From contig CALCZU010000012.1 of assembly GCA_937903155.1 (NCBI GenBank), forward strand, positions 1-64,000: a stretch of DNA of 64,000 bases. Reading direction: 5' to 3'. The notes below the pieces were generated by a model. The model had not been told where the DNA came from, did not search any database, and was given only the letters and a program-made list of their open reading frames with translations. Source of the stretch: an uncultured Bdellovibrionales bacterium. Lineage in GTDB: Bacteria; Bdellovibrionota; FAC87; UBA2466. Both the position numbers and the translations under genes were made by a program. Shown here piece after piece: positions 60,590 through 64,000 of the stretch (position 1 is the stretch's first letter; each line of letters begins with the position of its first letter).

Positions 60590-61390
60590 GTGAAATTAAT
60601 CTTGTGCATTGCATTCATTAGCGTTTCTAGTTTCGCTGCATCTCAACTCAAAAATATCGAAGTGACTGGAGATAAGGAAGCGCTTTTGACGTTTTCAGGC
60701 GTGAATCAAAAGCCTGAATTCAACGTCAACGCGAATGTGATTGAGATCCAATTCAAAGGCACGACATTGGACCCCCACTATCAGGGAAAAGTCGATATGG
60801 CTTCTCCGCACACTTTGGTAAAGAGAATCAGCGCTTTTCAAAGTGATAAAGAAACGGTCCGTGTGAATTTGATCTTAAATGGGAGTCTTGAAAAGATTAA
60901 AGACCGCATGAAAGTCGAGTCGGCAGCCGACGGAATCGCGCTCAGAGTGAATTACTTAGATTCGGAAGTAAACCTCGTCGATACGTTAAAGGAAGAACAA
61001 ATTCCTCTTGGCGTTGCTGCTAAAGGAAAAACCGAAAAGGCTGAAAAAAACGGAGTCTTAGGAATTATTTTTTCGGTCATCTCTTTGATTGCGTTTGGAG
61101 TGATCGCTTTCTTCTCAGTTCGCTTCCTAAAAACCAAAGGGGGTTTTAAGGGAACTAGGAAATACCTCGTTGAACAGCTGGGATACTGCTCTTACGGACC
61201 TAAAATGGGAGTCAGTCTCTTAAAAGTGGGCGGAGAATTTGTCTTGGTCGGTGTGACACCGAATCAAATCAGCTTACTCTCGACGCTTCCCAAGCTTCAA
61301 GCGCAATACTTAGACGAAAGCAGTTTTGAAAGAACGTCCTTTAACGCGGCCGTAAAAGAAGAAATGCAAAAGAACGGAAGAACCCAATGA
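60590..61390 (+). CDS. fliO: FliO-like flagellar export protein with AMIN-like N domain
   Basis: GTG start behind GGGAGA. A signal peptide (MKLILCIAFISVSSFAA) and a ~115-residue periplasmic domain with AMIN-like strand pattern (LKNIEVTGDKEALLTFSG) precede the FliO membrane helix (GVLGIIFSVISLIAFGVIAFFSVRFL) and the short cytoplasmic part with KVGGEFVLVGVTPNQISLLSTL. E. coli FliO lacks the N domain. FliO helps insert FliP. Confidence 0.85.
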   Translation: MKLILCIAFISVSSFAASQLKNIEVTGDKEALLTFSGVNQKPEFNVNANVIEIQFKGTTLDPHYQGKVDMASPHTLVKRISAFQSDKETVRVNLILNGSLEKIKDRMKVESAADGIALRVNYLDSEVNLVDTLKEEQIPLGVAAKGKTEKAEKNGVLGIIFSVISLIAFGVIAFFSVRFLKTKGGFKGTRKYLVEQLGYCSYGPKMGVSLLKVGGEFVLVGVTPNQISLLSTLPKLQAQYLDESSFERTSFNAAVKEEMQKNGRTQ

Positions 61391-62133
61391 TTTTATCCCT
61401 GTTCGCGAAAATGATGCTTCACGGTGGCGTGATCTTGAATGCGGCTGAGAAAAGTTCGGCATTGCCACCGATTAGCCTCAATATGGCAGGTGCGTCTTCG
61501 CCGGAGCAGACTGCGGTCGTTCTAAAAGTCATTGCGCTAATGACTATTCTGTCGTTAGCACCGTCTTTACTCATCATGACGACATCCTTTGTTCGAATCG
61601 TCATTGTTCTTTCTTTTTTGCGACAAGCGTTGGGTACTCAGGTCCTTCCTCCGAATCAATTGATTGTCGGGCTCTCGATGTTTTTAACTGTTTTTGTAAT
61701 GGCGCCTTCCTGGAAAGTTTTGCATGAAGAAGCCCTTTCGCCTTATTTGGACAGTAAGATTTCCCAAGAACAAGCGCTTACCGTTGTCGATACCACCGTG
61801 CGAAAATTTATGTTCAAGCAAACTCGAGATAAAGATTTGAGCCTCTTCGTGAAGTTGGCAAATCTTGATAAAGCGAAAACTCGTGCCGATGTGCCGACTT
61901 ATCTTCTGATTCCCGCGTTCATGATCTCGGAGCTAAAAACCGCGTTTCTCATTGGGTTCATGATTTATATTCCTTTCCTCGTTCTCGATATGGTGGTGGC
62001 AAGTGTGCTGATGGCAATGGGGATGATGATGGTACCGCCGGTTGTGATTTCTCTTCCGTTCAAACTTATCTTGTTTGTTCTCGTCGATGGTTGGCAGTTA
62101 ATCGTAGGTTCATTAGTAAAAAGCTTCGGGTGA
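61387..62133 (+). CDS. fliP: flagellar export gate protein FliP
   Basis: Four overlapping bases with fliO. LMTILSLAPSLLIMTTSFVRIVIVLSFLRQALGTQ and the C-terminal LVLDMVVASVLMAMGMMMVPPVVISLPFKLILFVLVDGWQL are diagnostic. It forms the export gate pentamer with FliQ and FliR. Confidence 0.97.
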   Translation: MILSLFAKMMLHGGVILNAAEKSSALPPISLNMAGASSPEQTAVVLKVIALMTILSLAPSLLIMTTSFVRIVIVLSFLRQALGTQVLPPNQLIVGLSMFLTVFVMAPSWKVLHEEALSPYLDSKISQEQALTVVDTTVRKFMFKQTRDKDLSLFVKLANLDKAKTRADVPTYLLIPAFMISELKTAFLIGFMIYIPFLVLDMVVASVLMAMGMMMVPPVVISLPFKLILFVLVDGWQLIVGSLVKSFG

Positions 62134-62139
62134 TCTATT

Positions 62140-62409
62140 ATGCAATCTGATCAAGTCTTAGATATTGTTCGTCAGGCCGTGAGAGTCGCGGTGATGGTCT
62201 CTCTGCCGGTTTTAGCGTTCGGTTTGGTAGTCGGTGTGATTACCAATGTCTTTCAAGCGGTAACGCAAATCAGTGAGACGACTTTGGCGGTTGTCCCAAA
62301 GTTCGCGGCAATGCTTGGAGCGTTGCTTCTTTTCTCTCCTTGGATGCTCGATCTCTTAATGGATTTTACGACTCAAATTTTTGTCAATATTCCCACAATG
62401 GTAAGATGA
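62140..62409 (+). CDS. fliQ: flagellar export gate protein FliQ
   Basis: 89 residues with two helices; family pattern VLDIVRQAVRVAVMVSLPVL and QAVTQISETTLAVVPKF. Part of the FliPQR gate. It overlaps fliR by four bases. Confidence 0.97.
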   Translation: MQSDQVLDIVRQAVRVAVMVSLPVLAFGLVVGVITNVFQAVTQISETTLAVVPKFAAMLGALLLFSPWMLDLLMDFTTQIFVNIPTMVR

Positions 62410-63191
62410 ACGCCCTTTATCCCACAGACTTAAGCTCTTACTTAAATGTGATGATGATCTTTTTTCGTCTGATGGGATTTTTGGTTTTGCTTCCAGGGCT
62501 CTCTCATAAATCGGTTCCGAATCAATTCAAGGTTTTATTTTGTTTAACGCTCTCACTTTCTCTTTATCCATTAATTAAACCGAATTTGATTTTGTTTGAT
62601 GAGAGTTTTTCAGGGTTTGTGGGAGCTGCCATCCGCGAATCCAGTGTCGGACTTTTGATGGGGTTTATGGCGTATATTACTTTTGAGTCAATCTCTCTTG
62701 CGGCTCAAATGTTGGGTTATCAAATGGGTTTAGGAACGGCTGCACTTTTAGATCCGGTCAACCAAGCGAATGTGTCTTTAATTGTTCCTCTGCATACCTG
62801 GATTGCATTAGCTCTTTTCTTTATTGGAAACTTCCACCATGAGGCTTTGGCAATCTTTGCGAAGAGCTACATTTTAACAAAACATACTTCGATTGAACTG
62901 GTGGGCAATAAACCGCTTCTCGATCTCATCGTGCATACGACGAGTAAGCTCTTCGTGATGGCCGTGACACTGTCGGCTCCGCTCACTGCGGTTATTCTGC
63001 TAACGAACTTAATGATCGGAGTGCTCTCAAGACTCATTCCACAGATGAATGTGATTCTTTTTAGTTTTCCGATCACGATTATGCTCAGTCTTGCAGGAAT
63101 CTATATTTTAGCTCCCGAACTCATCGAGTTTCTTTCGCATGTTCTCGAGCAAATGGGCGTGGACGTCACGACCGCATTGAGGACCTTATAA
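62406..63191 (+). CDS. fliR: flagellar export gate protein FliR
   Basis: The ATG at 62406 overlaps the fliQ stop (ATGA). Six membrane segments; family features are MSLEAA-like LAAQMLGYQMGLGTAALLDPVNQ and FVMAVTLSAPLTAVILLTNLMIGVLSRLIPQMNV. It completes the gate. Confidence 0.95.
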   Translation: MNALYPTDLSSYLNVMMIFFRLMGFLVLLPGLSHKSVPNQFKVLFCLTLSLSLYPLIKPNLILFDESFSGFVGAAIRESSVGLLMGFMAYITFESISLAAQMLGYQMGLGTAALLDPVNQANVSLIVPLHTWIALALFFIGNFHHEALAIFAKSYILTKHTSIELVGNKPLLDLIVHTTSKLFVMAVTLSAPLTAVILLTNLMIGVLSRLIPQMNVILFSFPITIMLSLAGIYILAPELIEFLSHVLEQMGVDVTTALRTL

Positions 63192-64000
63192 ATGGCAGCT
63201 GCTGATACACAAGGTGATGAAAAGACGGAAAATGCCACGGTATTCCGTCGCGAAGAGTTCAGAAGGCAGGGCAGTGTTGCGCTCAGCCGAGAATTGGTTT
63301 CGATTGCCTTATTTGCAGGTGTCGGTCTTTCGCTCTATATGGGGGTCGGAAATCTCTCTCTCGAATGGCAGAAATTTTCAAATATCTTTTTTCAGTTCTC
63401 AAACAAATTAGATCTCAACAAAACGCAGTTTTTAGAACTGAATCAGCTGATTGTCGTAAGTCTCATGAAGATGTGTGCTCCTGTGGTTTTAACCGCAGCG
63501 GTCATGGGTTTCATTGTAACGCTTTGCCAAGTCGGCTTCGTGGTTTCTTGGGAACCCTTGGCCCCGAATCTCGAGCGCATTAATCCGGTTTCGGGGCTTC
63601 AACGAATCTTTTCCATGAACGGCAGCATTGAAGCCGTCAAAGCGTTGATCAAGATGGTCGTTGCCGGTTGGATTTTGTGGCTCTTTCTGAAAAGTCGCGC
63701 GTATGAGTTCACCGACTTATATCATAAGAGTGTTCCTGAGATCGCTGTCAGTTTTGGAAAATGGATGGGGAGACTCTTAAGCTTTTTCGTCGTTTATTTT
63801 GGAGCCATTGCGGGTCTCGATTATTTTTTTCAACGCTACATGCTTGAAAAGAAAATGAAGATGACCAAGCAAGAAGTAAAAGAAGAGTTCAAGATGCGCG
63901 AAGGGGATCCGCTCATCAAGCAAAGAATTAAAGGAATTCAAAGACGCATTGCAAGTCAGCGTATGATGGAAGAAGTTCCAAAGGCAGCGGTCATTGTCAC
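63192..64000 (+). CDS. flhB: flagellar export switch protein FlhB (3' truncated by window end)
   Basis: ATG immediately follows the fliR stop. Translation gives DEKTENATVFRREEFRRQG at the start and the FlhB membrane part with FVVSWEPLAPNLERINPVSGLQRIFS, EAVKALIKMVVA, then the cytoplasmic linker KMTKQEVKEEFKMREGDPLIKQRIKGIQRRIA. The window ends at EVPKAAVIVT, directly before the NPTH autocleavage motif expected next. FlhB controls the switch of export specificity. Confidence 0.96.
   Translation, partial: MAAADTQGDEKTENATVFRREEFRRQGSVALSRELVSIALFAGVGLSLYMGVGNLSLEWQKFSNIFFQFSNKLDLNKTQFLELNQLIVVSLMKMCAPVVLTAAVMGFIVTLCQVGFVVSWEPLAPNLERINPVSGLQRIFSMNGSIEAVKALIKMVVAGWILWLFLKSRAYEFTDLYHKSVPEIAVSFGKWMGRLLSFFVVYFGAIAGLDYFFQRYMLEKKMKMTKQEVKEEFKMREGDPLIKQRIKGIQRRIASQRMMEEVPKAAVIV

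Noticed and set aside
1..64000. CRISPR arrays, rRNA, tRNA, integrons, prophage
   Set aside because: No regularly spaced direct repeats, conserved RNA signatures, integrase genes or phage structural genes were found on either strand.

Overview
The window reads as a chromosomal segment of a Gram-negative, flagellated bacterium that exports many proteins. It has outer-membrane barrel proteins, lipoproteins, BamB- and YfgM-like proteins, a complete Isc iron-sulfur operon, PotABCD, peptidoglycan-recycling Mpl, RpoN-type (sigma-54) promoters and a fliLMNOPQR-flhB flagellar operon. The mix of many uncharacterised secreted proteins, exported proteases, sigma-54 promoters and flagellar genes best suits a member of the Bdellovibrionota or a related 'deltaproteobacterial' lineage. 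That placement is inference; there is no rRNA gene to settle it. The first 16 bases match the 3' end of the standard Illumina adapter, so the window starts at an assembly contig end and the first gene is cut.

Layout. 0-2.3 kb: three overlapping genes for unrecognised, mostly exported proteins. 2.3-6.3 kb: a DUF1615-type lipoprotein, an acyltransferase, an SRPBCC protein and an Ada/AlkA-type DNA repair protein. 6.4-10.2 kb (minus): the potABCD polyamine transporter. 10.3-15.4 kb (plus): an agmatinase-like ureohydrolase, a tandem double ATP-grasp ligase, a DmpA/P1-family aminopeptidase and UppP. This is the most intriguing gene set in the window. 15.5-20.2 kb: cell-surface proteins, including a lipoprotein with seven Calx-beta repeats coupled to a small outer-membrane protein. 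20.3-25.5 kb: yfgM-bamB, a serine hydrolase, mpl and a protein with a Flp-prepilin-like N terminus. 26-32.7 kb: a gingipain-type (C25) protease, Ddl, PlsC, a REP-associated Y1 transposase inside a short element bounded by inverted repeats, and a secreted zincin.

32.7-37.7 kb (minus): iscRSUA-hscBA-iscX without a ferredoxin gene, facing a HicB-like protein across an array of IscR-like operator motifs. 38.8-46.1 kb: a pectinacetylesterase-family protein, a 2-Cys peroxiredoxin, a small exported protein behind a near-consensus sigma-54 promoter, lon, small exported proteins, a GNAT enzyme and an Alg14/Alg13-like glycosyltransferase pair. 46.1-58.1 kb: orphan exported proteins, an M20 dipeptidase, folD, coaE, a SAM-hydrolase-like protein with a signal peptide coupled to an M42 peptidase, a secreted protein with a kinase-like catalytic signature and an RluA-type pseudouridine synthase. 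58.2-64 kb: a 150-bp long-hairpin element, then the sigma-54-driven flagellar export and switch operon, which runs off the end inside flhB just before the expected NPTH autocleavage site.

Recurring themes. Many starts sit 6-10 bases downstream of a -10-like hexamer with no Shine-Dalgarno sequence, which suggests leaderless mRNAs. REP-like palindromes of one family mark gene boundaries. Many genes overlap by 4 bases (ATGA), which points to tight translational coupling. No rRNA, tRNA, CRISPR array or prophage was recognised.
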